Positions 1-10,997 of a DNA stretch of 64,000 bases are shown here, in pieces (within the stretch, counting starts at the first letter, position 1; the number at the start of each line of letters is the position of its first letter). Made by a program: the position numbers and the translations under genes. This DNA comes from Anas platyrhynchos. Lineage: Eukaryota; Chordata; Aves; Anseriformes; Anatidae. The stretch covers positions 105,584,001 to 105,648,000 of the forward strand of contig NC_092589.1 of assembly GCF_047663525.1 (NCBI RefSeq), read 5' to 3'. Below the pieces are notes generated by a model, which saw only the letters and a list, made by a program, of their open reading frames with translations, had not been told where the DNA came from and did not search any database.

Positions 1-702
1 GTCTCGTCCTAATGGAAACAGCAAAATTACGTGCTTAAATTGTGTATTTCATTTGGCACATAACACTTTGACGAATCAACAAAGCAAAGTTTAGAGGAGA
101 AGGCAATCTGGTACAATGTTTCACAATTTTTGGATCCTGAACAAAATTTGAATTGATAACTACGAACCTGAAAAAGGCTAACAGTTCTAAGAACTCATCT
201 GTTTCTTCCTGGTACAGGAGTTCATAAAAGAAGACATTACTTTCTTCCAGTTTTTGCCTCATTCCTATGCTTATAATTATAATTTCTATAGCAAATCAAT
301 CTAACCCACTGGTAGCTATTCCACATTTCAAAAAAAACAAACAGTATGTGGGCTACGGTCACAAGTGATTATAACTGAATGTTATCCTGACAAGAGAAAC
401 TAATTATGTTTTTAACATTAGTTTAGTTATAGGACAGATCATTATTCGAAGCTTTTCTCTACTGCAGACAAAAGACTTGAAAAGTGGTAAGGCAAATTAT
501 AATACAAAGAGGTAAAGAAAACAAAAAACATTTTAAAAGGTACAAAAAATGTTTATCCTGTTTGATTTGTGTTTGTTTTTTTTTTTTTTTTTAGATCTGT
601 TCCAAAAGTTCTTGATTGACTGCCTTTACTATATATGAAAATACATTTTAATGTACATATTACACAATTTTCTCATTTATACATTGAAAACATTAAACAT
701 AC

Positions 703-740
703 CTTTGAGTAATCATCTGATAAAATCTCAAATGTAACCA
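703..740 (-). CDS. NOL10: NOL10 coding exon 5 (residues 97-109)
   Basis: A 38-nt micro-exon encoding VVTFEILSDDYSK with the base carried over from exon 4. The acceptor is cctctag and the donor GTATGT. It is too short to appear as an open reading frame and was found by its match to the NOL10 sequence and by phase. Confidence 0.93.
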
Positions 741-1985
741 CTAGAGGAGAGAGCAAGAGAATTTCAAGTTAACTAAGTAAGCAAATTTATTTGCAAACAT
801 TGGCATATATCCTGAAAATATTTACACTTATTCTAACCTTTAGTCATATAAGTATTCCCCACAGGTGTCAATGCATAATACAGACATTGTGATAAAATCT
901 TTAATTATATAACTTTATTTGCAAAATAATAAGTAGTTTTAGAAAACTTTAGAAACCTATGAAGCATCTTGTAATCTTTTTAGTCATTCATGTACATTTG
1001 ACATGTTCCTCAACACAATGCTCAGCCATGTATTTATTGGCTCGGGGAATGTTTAATGAAATGGTTTTGAGTGAGCATGTGGTCCACGGATCTTTGGTAA
1101 ACTGTCAAAAATGATAAAAAAAAATAACGTGGGGTCAGATGTACAACATGCAGATCTGCAGACCTGACGTTTCTAAGGAGTCAGCTTCCACAGAAAAAGC
1201 TTAAAGGGTCCAAAATTTAATAGCTACTGTCTATGCTGAAGACCGCAACATATTGAACTTTGCCTAGTTTTAAATAAGGTGGGTCAGGAACATTAGGGAG
1301 TAGCTGCTTCATCTAAACTGTTTCCATTTAAATGAGGTAACTCATTTAAGATTACCTGAAGTGACTCTATGCTACAATTCAAGCTAAACATACTTGACAG
1401 TGTAGAAGCCAGTTCATAAAAATTAACTTCAAGCTCTAATTAACTGCAACAATTTACTTTACTACTACAGTGACTTCTCTTTCAAAGTGGGTCTCTCTTA
1501 CCTCACCTTCCTCTCCCCAGCTTCTCCTCCTGTCTCCCCTCATACTACACTGTAGCACCTTCTCTTTACTGTACTAGACTCCTTACAGTACTGAGGCACC
1601 ATTTAAGGAAACACTATCATGCCCTACTCCTCTTTTCCTGACCTAATTAAGGCAGTTTTCATTTTTACTTTATTTTTTTTACATCACATATCAAAGTCAG
1701 AGCAATTCCATTTCTCAGTGTAGATTCAGGTCTTCCTCTGTATTAGTCTTCTGCCATTGGTTTAACAACAAACAAAATCCTTCTCTAACACTATACACCC
1801 TAAAACTTCAAGCTGCAAAGCTGCAACAGCTCTACCTCCTCTCCTAGCCTAAGTTTCAGCAGATTCTCCCTTGTCATCCTCTAGATGACTCCTCGCTTTC
1901 ACCACCACAGTTGTTCTCCCTCCAAAATACTCCCAAACAAGGTGAAGTTAGGGCCTTCCACATGCTACCATTTAAGCCTTGTTTC

Positions 1986-2021
<36 letters not shown>

Positions 2022-5000
2022 CCAACCAATCAACCAAAAAACAACCAAAAAAAACTACCCTCCAGCAGAAAAACATGAGAATTCATTTCAGTAACAGTGG
2101 TGCAACCACAGTGCATTCTGCTACCGTACTGCTTCACAGAGGGAAGAAAAAAGATGTAGAACTGGACACTACCCAACCATCATAAGCACACAGCACTCCC
2201 CAAACAGAGCAGCCTTCAGCCACATTCAGTCTCCGAGCCCTTACACTTACTGGCTCAGGGTAGATCTTACTCCTTTCATACAGCTCCAAGAGAGGAAAGA
2301 ACTTTATAGAAAAAGAAGGAAAAATACAGAGATAAAGACTAGATGGGATTTTACTCTAAACTCTTGTGTTTCTCCAAAATATAATCTGTCCCCTCAGCAC
2401 AGGGAGAGAAATTTATATCGAAGTCCAACTTGAATTATATATGAAATACATCATGCACTAACAGCCATAGCTTATACTAACCTTCAGCATCTAAACACCT
2501 TTCAAATTTCTGGGATAACTGATAGGTATCATAACAGCGGATCCTTGGCTTGTAAGTTCCTGAAAGAACAAATTGATCTTTAGTAAAACACTTAAACAAA
2601 AAGATAACATTAAAGTATATATCAAAAACAAAAAAACACCAAATAAACAAAACACTTATGCATACAGTCTTTAATGCACCTCAACTATGAATATTCACAT
2701 CTTAACAAGGCCTCGGCAACTGGAAAAACAATCCCTAAGGTTATATTACCAAAAAGCCTGTTTGTTTTTGGTTTTGGCTTTGGTGTCTGGAAGTACCCTC
2801 TATGTACGTTCTTCTACTGAATACGTCACACAGTACTTAGTATCTTCCAGTAAATCTGCAAGATCAACTCTCCTTCTGCTATTAAATCCAACTAAATTAC
2901 TCATGTTAGGATCCTGATCTGACAGTTAGAAAATTTAGCATAACCTTCCATCCTTTAAAAAAAATACTCAAACAACAACGTTTAGAAGTTATTTAAGCAA
3001 GTTTATTAACACACAATAAAAATCACAGAATCATCTAGGTTGGAAGAGACCACGAAGATCACATAGTCCAACCTCTGACCTAACACTAACAAGTCCTCCA
3101 CTGAACCATATCAGTGAGTTAGGATATGTTAGTTTGGATATGTAAGTTAGGATATACCCTAAATAATAAGGAACTTAGTGTTCAACTGTATTATAAACAG
3201 AAGGGCATCTGTATTCTAAAAATAAGCCTTTCACAACATCACTATTAAGACATTCATTATATTACATCTTAAAAATAGGCTTCCAAAATCCGTTCACAGC
3301 TCCATTTAAAGCAGTGAATTCCATCAATTTTACCTGAAATATTAAAATCATTCTGCATTAAAAAGTTTCTAGTACTTTTGGCCTCTGCTACAGAGGGACC
3401 CTTAGTTAACTCACCAACTGCCATAATATACTGTCCATCTCTTGATACCTTAATCTTTGTGCAAACTGTGGGCATTTCAAAGTCTTGAATAAGTTCAATT
3501 CTTCTACGGATATCTACAAAGAAAAGAAATACCAAAACATAAAATTATTTCAAAAGCTAGTACTATTGTATCAGTCCCAAAAACTGCAATGATTTTTTAG
3601 AAGCACATTGAGTTCATTGAACACAGGGAATATCTTTCAAGATCTTTTAAATGATACTTAAATATTCACCTTTACCACCCGCTATAAGGAGAAAAATAAA
3701 GTTTGCTAACACTCAGAAGCAGGCTATCACCATGCAAAACATAGTGTCTATTAGACATCCTGAGATGTCTATTCTGAGATGGTAATTAGGTTACAAATTA
3801 TATAAAGTATTAGTGAATGCGTTTTACACGTTTTATTTTACAAAACAAAGATATTGTATAATATATTCCATCATCATGTTAAACCTATGCGGTTTTTTAG
3901 TTGTTCTATACCATGCTTCTTACAGTATGTAAATAGCCATATTTTACTTCATATCACAGAATGTTAGGGCTTGGAAGGGACCTTGAAAGGCCACCTAGTC
4001 CAATCCCCTTGCCAGAGCAGGAATACCTATATCAGGTCACACTGGAACAGGTCCAGGCAAGTTTTGAATGTCTCCATAGAAGGAGACAATCCCCCTGGGC
4101 AGCCTGTTCCAGTGTTGTCACCCTCACCATAAAAAAGTTTTGTCTCACATTTAAGCGAAACCTCCTGTGTACCAGCTTGCACCCACTGCCCCTCATCTTA
4201 TCATCAGATGTCAGTGAGAAGAGCCTGGCTCCATCCCCCTGATGCTTACTCTTTACGTATTTATAAACATAAATAATGTCACCCCTCTGTCTTCTCCAAG
4301 CTAAAGAGACCCAGCTCCCTCAGCCTTTCCTCGTAAGGGAGATGCTCCACTCCCTTAATCATCCTCATGCCTCTGGGCTGGACTCTCTCAAGCAGTTCCC
4401 TCTCCTTCTTGAGTTGAGGGGCCCAGAACTGGACACAGTATTCCAGATAATGACATAACAATATTCCATGTAACAAGTTTAGCCTAAAACGACGAAGTTC
4501 CTGCACTCTAATAAAATGCATAAAGGAGCATATAGTCGGAGGTTATCATGAACTATACATGGAATGCATCCATCACATTCCAGTATGATCTACAGTCTCT
4601 CAATATTTAATGCCAGAAATTTAAAATGAGAGTAGTAATGCTCTATTCACACAGCACTACGTAGGATACTGAAGTATGGCCTTCTAACATTACCTATAGC
4701 TTTATATTTGCACTGATTAAAACGAGCTATGCGTGAACATCCTGTATTTGTTAACTGCCTGCTTCTGGCCTTGCATGGCATTTATGTGCCACCTCGTACT
4801 GCTGAGGACCAAGTGATGGAGAAACTCACCCACATCTTTCTTCTGTAACGCTCTTTTCTTCCTGTCCGAGAGCCACTGTACAGGAACACGTAAATCACTG
4901 TTAAGTTTATCACATGTAATGGGCACAGAGAACTGTTAAAGCCTATCACATTGGAAAAAGTAGGAAGTTTAGGATCTGTCTGGAACATTAGGCTTTGTTT

Positions 5001-5399
5001 TTTTTAATTATATTAAAAATTCTAGCAGTAAGTTTAATCATTATTAAAGACACCGAAAACCTAGTGTGTAGGAGTCTGTGGAATAGCACACCTAAAGCAA
5101 GAGCCACACGTGTTCAAACTGTACTTTAACACATGAAACATTTAAAACCGTTTTTCAGATAAACATCCTCCCCGTTCCACACAAGAGGGTCAGGCCAGGC
5201 TTGCTAGCTGCTTTAGGACGAAACATCACCCCAAATATTCTCGCAGCACGGGGGCCAGAAGCTCGAGGGGTCACAGCGGGCCTCGGCCCCCTCACGGCGG
5301 GCGGCGGCCCCTGGGGAGCGGCCCCTCGCTCACCTCCGGGAGGCTCCTGCCGGCGCTCAGGCTGTAGATCTTCACCTCGTTGAGGCTGGAGACCTGCAT
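703..5399 (-). CDS. NOL10: NOL10, nucleolar protein 10, 5' part (coding exons 1-5)
   Basis: Nucleolar WD-repeat protein associated with ribosome biogenesis (family knowledge; yeast relative Enp2). Five exons on the minus strand join in frame: 5399-5334, 4875-4830, 3513-3415, 2559-2482 and 740-703, giving residues 1-109 of a protein that is about 690 residues in human. The product starts MQVSSLNEVKIYSLSAG and contains the stretches SDRKKRALQKKD, RRRIELIQDFEMPTVC, GTYKPRIRCYDTYQLS and VVTFEILSDDYSK, which match NOL10 residue for residue in most places. These form the start of the N-terminal beta-propeller. All junctions are GT-AG with consistent phases. The start codon lies in a CpG island and has a good context (GCCATGC). 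Later exons fall beyond the left edge; none was found in 1-700. Introns 2 and 3 carry CR1 fragments on the minus strand. Confidence 0.96.
1987..2019. repeat. (A)33 run in NOL10 intron 4
   Basis: An uninterrupted run of about 33 A on the plus strand, followed by A-rich degenerate sequence (AACCAAAAAAC) to about 2055. It sits in NOL10 intron 4, so it is a T-run in that pre-mRNA. No element body adjoins it that I can recognise. Confidence 0.9.
2482..2559 (-). CDS. NOL10: NOL10 coding exon 4 (residues 71-97)
   Basis: Encodes TYKPRIRCYDTYQLSQKFER and CLDAE. The acceptor is tctttcag and the donor GTTAGT. It joins in phase 1 to exon 5. Confidence 0.95.
3021..3117 (-). mobile_element. CR1 LINE 3'-end fragment
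   Basis: The text AATCACAGAATCATCTAGGT then TTGGAAGAGACCACGAAGATC is the reverse complement of a CR1 3' end. It lies in NOL10 intron 3, in the same orientation as the gene. Only about 95 bases remain, so no coding sequence is left. Confidence 0.85.
3415..3513 (-). CDS. NOL10: NOL10 coding exon 3 (residues 38-71)
   Basis: Encodes RRRIELIQDFEMPTVCTKIK and SRDGQYIMAVG, the first propeller strands. The 99-nt exon is flanked by acceptor ttgtag and donor GTGAGT, phase 1 at both ends. Confidence 0.95.
3953..4450 (-). mobile_element. CR1 LINE, 5'-truncated, about 500 bp
   Basis: Begins ATCACAGAATGTTAGGGCTT and ends near CAGAACTGGACACAGTATTC, the reverse complement of the CR1 3' untranslated tail plus the last part of the ORF2 protein. 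The minus-strand frame 4521-4279 retains a degenerate match to the CR1 C-terminal region ([20 protein letters not shown]). It lies in NOL10 intron 2, same orientation as the gene. Confidence 0.9.
4830..4875 (-). CDS. NOL10: NOL10 coding exon 2 (residues 23-38)
   Basis: Encodes the basic stretch WLSDRKKRALQKKDV plus one base. The acceptor is ...tacag and the donor is a perfect GTGAGT. Confidence 0.95.
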
Positions 5400-5610
5400 G
5401 GCGACGGCCTCGCACGCCTCTTCCTCCCGGCTGGAGGGGAAGCGGAAAGCGGCTGGCTTTCCGGGCTGCCGCTTTAACCCGGCAGCAGTGCGCCGTGAGG
5501 CGGGCGGTACTGAGGGGACGGGGGTGGTGTGGCGTGGCGGCTGTGCTGCGCCGCAGCTCGTAGGGGGGGATTGGGGACGTTCACAGCCCGCCCCGAGGAG
5601 TAGATAAGTT
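5220..5610. promoter_or_regulatory. NOL10: CpG-island promoter of NOL10
   Basis: A GC- and CpG-rich block, in contrast to the AT-rich flanks, that contains the NOL10 start codon (5399-5397) and first splice donor. No TATA box is seen. Transcription of NOL10 runs leftward from here. Whether the island also fires rightward cannot be told from sequence. Confidence 0.75.
5334..5399 (-). CDS. NOL10: NOL10 coding exon 1 (residues 1-22)
   Basis: Encodes MQVSSLNEVKIYSLSAGRSL then PE, ending in phase 0 before donor GTGAGC. The upstream in-frame extension to 5615 is open but unlike NOL10, so the ATG at 5399 is chosen from the known family N-terminus. Confidence 0.96.
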
Positions 5611-6085
5611 GTCACTGGGTGAGGGAGGTGTTAGGCAAAATCTCATTTTATAACCTTAACGCTTAGCGGCTGCTGTCTGCCCGAAGTGTTGCCATTCCTC
5701 ACAGCCAAATGGCAGAGGTAGGAGCTGCCTGTGCAGACGCGGCTGAGGAGATTGATTTTCTTGCCCTACAGCGAACCCTGCCCACTATCGATGAAAATCA
5801 ATCATTATCAATCAGAATTTGGTTGAGCAGCATCTTGCCAGCAAACATAAAAAAAAAAAAAAGGTTGTTAGTGCTTTGTACCATCACCATCTAAAACAAG
5901 ACTGGGCATGCAAAAGTAACACCATTCCTATTTTAGTTTACAAGAACAACAACTAAAAAATTACATGTATCTAATTTGTGTATATTTTCTAGAAACATCA
6001 CAACTGAGCTTGTATCACAACAACACATAATTCTGCTACAAGCTGTGTCAAATCTTTTGTATGATACTCCCTGGATAATATATTT

Positions 6086-6183
6086 CAACAACAGTACCAA
6101 TGCCATGACTAGAAGGAACTCTTCTACTTCATATCAACGACAGTACCAATTCCGTGACTAGAAGGAACTCTCCTTCATATCAT
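6086..6183. repeat. 49-bp imperfect tandem duplication (two copies)
   Basis: Copy one starts at 6086 (CAACAACAGTACCAATGCCA) and copy two at 6135 (CAACGACAGTACCAATTCCG). Both continue through TGACTAGAAGGAACTCT to TTCATAT. The copies differ at a few bases and by a one-base length change. Confidence 0.9.
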
Positions 6184-9100
6184 TAGGGGGTCTTATAGCT
6201 GACATTCACGCAAGATCAACACACTAAAATATATGTGTCTGTGTGGGTGCTAAGCTTCCATTTCAGAGAGATAAGTCTTCACTTGCTTAAATGTAGGTTG
6301 TCTAAAGGCATTTGAGATACCTTTAGGTTTAGGTATCCAAGACACCTAGATGGTGTTGACACAAGACCTATGGAAATCCCATGCCCTTTGCAGCATGAGC
6401 TGGAGGCCAGGCAGGTCGTGCAAGGACATCTCAAATGGCACTAGAAGCTCACACCTGACTCATCCCTAGTGAGTGCAGTTAATGATGCCTGAGGAGCAAT
6501 GTAGCACGTTAGCCACCAGGTGTCTACTTCGGGGTGAGCTCAATCTTTTTCTAGGTTCTACTGTCTAATAACTCAGACCATCACTAACTGATAAATCTGA
6601 GCATGGCCAGTCACACATTTAAGACTTTTTATAAAGTTTAAAGGTAGAAGATCAACTAGAATGTGGACTATTAAAGTTTCAGTCCAGATAATTTTGGAGC
6701 ATCAGATCTGCTTGTTACAGATAAGTTCAAAAAAATCAAAATCTGAATGATGCGGTTGAAGCTTTGATTAAACTTTTTGCTCCATATATACAATGAATCT
6801 TTCTTGCATGTAGTAATCATATATTTTCAGATTTTTAGTTCAATTAATATAGGTGAGTAGTTAGGTGTGCTGACTGCAAATAGGTGTGAGAGAATGCTTT
6901 CAACTAGGAGCAAATAATTTCTCTTGGTTGCTTTTTGTTTGTTTGTTTGTTTTGTTGTTGTTTTTATCTTCTTTTCTAGTTTCAAAATGTATTGTGGACA
7001 TTACCTTGTGACATACAAGATACAGTGGTGTTCTGGAACATTATTGTGATAAGCAAACTGAAAGGGATCTTTGCTTATTTTATTGGTAACTAGACAATGT
7101 CCATTCAGTATATAAATGCATAGAGCTAAGGAATTATGATAGAGAAATATTTTGCACATTAATCCTAAAATACGTGGAAACGTTTTCATTTAAATAACAG
7201 TATTTTACTATCTACTATCAAGTCATTTTAAGAGTTCCTTCACTGAGATATTTGAGACTAATTTAAATACATTACTACTGTAATACGCTTGCAGGACTAG
7301 GAAATGGGATTTTAAAAGATTCTTTTTAAGCAGAGGAAAGAAAAAGACGTTACTGGAAGACTATGCAGGTAATGTATATAGTAGCTGTATAAATTGTTTT
7401 ATAGAGAACAACAGCTCTGTGGTTGCTGTTTTGCAAGACAAAAACATTAGCTTTTCCATTAAGATCAATGTCATAACTGTCTAGGTAATTAAGTTTGATT
7501 ACCTGTTAGAGAAATTTGCCTGGAGAGATATTTCAAATAAGGTATTAATGCTTTTAACGACTATTTGGAGGCTGTGTTTTGCACACTAGTGTGACATATG
7601 AAGAAGTACTCATAAACATAGAGAAAGGCAAAGTCACACAAAGCTTCCTTGCACTGATGGATCAAAGGGAACAGAAAGACACATGATGATCACAAGGGAA
7701 TGAAGTGGCTTTGAGGTCACATGGCACAGCACACAGTCCGAGCTAGGGAAATGGCAGGGGACACAGGAGCTGCCATAGCCGTGTTAGCAGCAGTGTGCAG
7801 CACACTCCTATATCCCGTGGTAGGAGCTATGTTGCTGAGTGATCCTTCCTTCCACCACCTTCACTGCTGCTTCATCCAGAACTGAAAAATTTATAATGGA
7901 GGGTGGGGGGAGATTAAGAAGTCTGAATAAAAGTGGAAAAAGTGATAATATAAAACATTCAGTTCTATTTTGCTTAGGCATTAATATCATGTTTCCTTGA
8001 AAATTTCCTTTCAAATCAATAAGTAGCATAATATTTTTCATTATAATAGAAGGAACCAAGGCGAATGATTACATATGAAACTATAAGAAACAAAAAAGTG
8101 ACATTGCTACAACAGGAACATTTAGGAATGAAATAGCTTGAATTGTAGAATCCATAAATCCGACAACCCTTCAGCTTGGATGTTACCTTATTCACTATAA
8201 TATCCATGCATACAGAAGTATCCTCAAAAGCTAACACCACTACAGCAAACAGCATTTCTCATCTGTTAGCACTAGTGTCAGCTGACACAATTCTAACCTT
8301 AAGAAGCTTATGAGAATATAGCTTTTCTAAAATTAATCATGCAAAGCATTCCTGTGGCTTGAGACTACAGCTAGGATCCAATGCAAGCTCTGTACTTGGT
8401 TTGAAATGGGAAGGGGCTGAAGAACTGCCTTATCCAGATGATATGGTTTACTACACTTTTACACCTTTCAGACCATTATTCTGTAGGTTAAAGTATAGGA
8501 TGTACATACCTGAACTAACTAGTTTTCATTATTAAAATTAAATGTACAGTCTAAAGAAACAACAACAAAAAAAGATTTTTTTTTTTTTTTTTTTAAATCA
8601 GTTTATTTAAATGACAGACATGGCTTTTTTTTTTTTTTAATAACTTCACTGAAATCCTTTTGCTGTGCCCTAGGGAACACCATGTTTGTAAAGAGCTAGA
8701 ATAATCACAATCATGAACAGTGAATTTTTAATTTCCCTAGACAGGAAAAAATAATAAACCAAATAAGCAAGCAGACAAAGTGAAACGGTGTCTATTTCAA
8801 CTGCAAGTCTTTGTGTTTCTGTTTGGAGAGCTTTTAGTAAAGACTCCACACAAATATTTCTTTTTATATACCACTAAAAATGTTAAAAAGAAGCAAAGGA
8901 GGATGAATCCTGATGGTATATCTTGCCTAATGTAAAGAACCTATAAACCTTAACTCTGAACTGTTAGTTACCTGAAGTATGATTTAGATGGAATAAATCT
9001 ATCCAAGTCTAAGACTACAGACTTGTCCAAATCTAGGACTTCTCCCATGAGGTGCTTCTACCTAATGCCAGAGATACTTGAACCCATTATAGGTCTTCAT

Positions 9101-9327
9101 TAGGGTAATTGCAAGCATCAAGAGGTCTGAGTTTGTGCGTGATCAGAACTGCCGGGACCAAGCAATGCAAACCCTTTGGTTTAGGACAGATCATGTGAAA
9201 AAACAAGGGCCATCCTTCTAAAATTCCATTTCTTGTGGGGTTTCATTTACATTTGGTACACAGGAACGTGAATAGGTCCAGAGGAAAATGCACTATCTTC
9301 TAAAGAAAGTAAAACACCAACTACAGG

Positions 9328-9496
9328 TTTTTGGAACAAGTTGCCCAGGTAGGTAAAGTCACTGTCCCCGGGGGTGTTCGAGGAAAGGTTGGACGTGGGG
9401 CTTAGGGACATGGTTTAGTGGGTGACATTGGTGGTAGGGGGATGGTTGGACCAGGTGATCTTGGAGGTCTTTTCCAACCTTAATGATTCTGTGATT
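9328..9496 (+). mobile_element. CR1 LINE 3'-end fragment
   Basis: Contains GGTTGGACCAGGTGATCTTG, then TCTTTTCCAACCTTAATGAT and a terminal TCTGTGAT, the standard CR1 3' end. Only about 170 bp remains. It lies about 450 bp upstream of the ATP6V1C2 CpG island. Confidence 0.9.
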
Positions 9497-9939
9497 GTAC
9501 AGGAAAGCTTACCCAAGTGACAGCACAGAGATTAGAGCACTCAGTCAGATGTTGAGAACTGGATGCACCATAGGAGGGGGCTGAATCCCCATCTGCAGAG
9601 GTGCCCCTCACAGGCAGCTACTCAGGTATTCAGGTGCTCCTTTCCCTTAGAGCACATCTAGTTTAAAAGGGTCTCCAGAACATTACTTCAGATGAGCTAC
9701 AAAACACTCCCAAGATCTCAGACAAATTTAAGGTAATTTATGACAAACTTAAGACTGAGGACTAAAAGCCACGACTGTATTTTGCCGGTGAAGCATCACC
9801 TAGCAGCCTGCACGAGCATTTGCTATGTAAACCACCCAGGGCAGCCCCAGAAACAGAAGCTGCCTCAGAATTTAATTATTCCAAGTCCTTCCGGCTCTCT
9901 CAAGTCGTTTTTTATTGAAAGCGAGTGACAGCCGCGTTA

Positions 9940-10700
9940 TGTCTCTGGGTTTAAAAGCGCCGAGGCCTCTGTCAACAGGGCCCCCCCTGCGCTGCCTCGC
10001 CTCAGCTTCCCGCCGGGCCCGGCACTGCCTCAGCGAGCATGTCCGCGCCCGCCCCGGGCAGCGGGTGAGGAGATGGGCACGGTGAGGGGGGACACGGGGC
10101 AGGAGGAGAAGAAGAAGAAGGAGGACGACGAGGAGGAGGACACGGGTGAGGAGGTGGGCACGGTGGGAGGGAACCCTCGGAGAGGCGCCCGGGGGAAGAA
10201 CAGGAGGTCTCCGTGTGCGGTTTGTGCTTCGCTGATCAGTTCACAGAGTAACAGCGGCGTAGCCGTCGGCCAGCGGTTTTTGTAACTGTTTTCTGTCTTA
10301 TTCTGCTGACAGCATCTCTGCACATCTTCCTCCTGCTCCTTCCTATCCAGCTGGAAAGGAAAACACAGGGAGAGCGATATTCCAGCGGCACCTTTTGCAG
10401 CCTCCAAGTTGAGCAGCCTTTCTACATCTCGTTCCCACATCTGCCTACGGGCGCCCGAAGAAGTGAGAGGCAATATTGATCAAACACAAGTCCTGCGTGA
10501 TGTTCGGCCGTCAGCGAAGTCCACAAACTCTGCGACGATGGAGGCTGCGCTCAGCGATGCGAGTGGACCGGCATGGGAGGGACGAGGGGAGGAGGAAGCT
10601 TCAGCTCCTCGTCCAGAAGCTGGAGTGAACAGCCCTGAGAAAGGAGGAACTGCTGCACTCCCTCTCTGACATTGTGCAGAAGGTCGTGTTCCAGTTCAGT
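9940..10700 (+). promoter_or_regulatory. ATP6V1C2: CpG-rich promoter and probable non-coding exon 1 of ATP6V1C2
   Basis: GC-rich sequence begins near 9945, with a TATA-like TTTAAAA at about 9950. A plausible exon-1 donor is GTGAGG at 10065. The first coding exon begins at 10839 with a clear acceptor (tttctacag), so a 5' non-coding exon must lie upstream, most simply here. The exact transcription start and exon 1 are inferred. Purine-rich simple sequence (GAAGAAGAAG, GAGGAGGA) lies at about 10100-10145. Confidence 0.55.
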
Positions 10701-10838
10701 CTGAGGCATAGGGTGACTCACTGTACTCGTGTTTCAAAAAAAATAATCAGTAATTCACCCTAGCTCTGTCAGTTCTTAGGGAAGAGCACGTTTTATGCGG
10801 GACTTTGTTAGCCTCTTACCTGCCTTGTGTTTCTACAG

Positions 10839-10997
10839 TGACCAGGAGTGAAGGGAAAATATCAGAGCATGTCGGAGTTCTGGCTAATTTCTGCCCCAGG
10901 CGATAAAACAAATCTGCAGGCATGGGAGAGAATGAATACGGTGACACTGAAATCCAACTTGTCCAGCAACAGCAAGTTCCATATTCCAGACTTAAAG
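10839..10997 (+). CDS. ATP6V1C2: ATP6V1C2 exon 2 with start codon (residues 1-43)
   Basis: The acceptor is tttctacag. The first 30 bases are 5'UTR and the ATG is at 10869. The frame is open for seven codons upstream, but the family N-terminus [13 protein letters not shown] fixes the start. Donor GTAAGT, phase 0. Confidence 0.95.

Larger units (their letters stand above)
5616..9930. other. Intergenic spacer between NOL10 and ATP6V1C2
   Basis: No convincing gene. The reading frames here are short and resemble nothing known. Contents: a 49-bp tandem duplication at 6086-6183, T-rich simple sequence near 6930-6965 (TTTG repeats), T and A runs at 8577-8640, and a CR1 tail at 9328-9496. Confidence 0.7.

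Noticed and set aside
1..20. Possible NOL10 exon start at the left edge (minus strand: TTTCCATTAG then GACGAGAC, which could read GRD as in NOL10)
   Set aside because: The exon that must lie between (about 84 nt encoding the segment after VVTFEILSDDYSK) cannot be found in 8-700, so the eight-base match may be chance.
35..262. 75-codon minus-strand frame near the left edge
   Set aside because: It does not match any NOL10 segment or other protein I know, and lies inside NOL10 intronic sequence.
1885..2185. Lysine-rich frames around the A run
   Set aside because: They are translations of the poly(A) tract.
5292..5615. NOL10 start further upstream (frame open to an ATG at 5615)
   Set aside because: The upstream residues are GC-rich translation unlike the family; NOL10 begins at MQVSSLNEV.
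5709..5894. 61-codon plus-strand frame starting MAEVGAACADAAEEIDFLAL, downstream of the NOL10 island
   Set aside because: No recognised family, ends in a lysine run from an A tract, and has no convincing splice partners. A non-coding divergent transcript remains possible.
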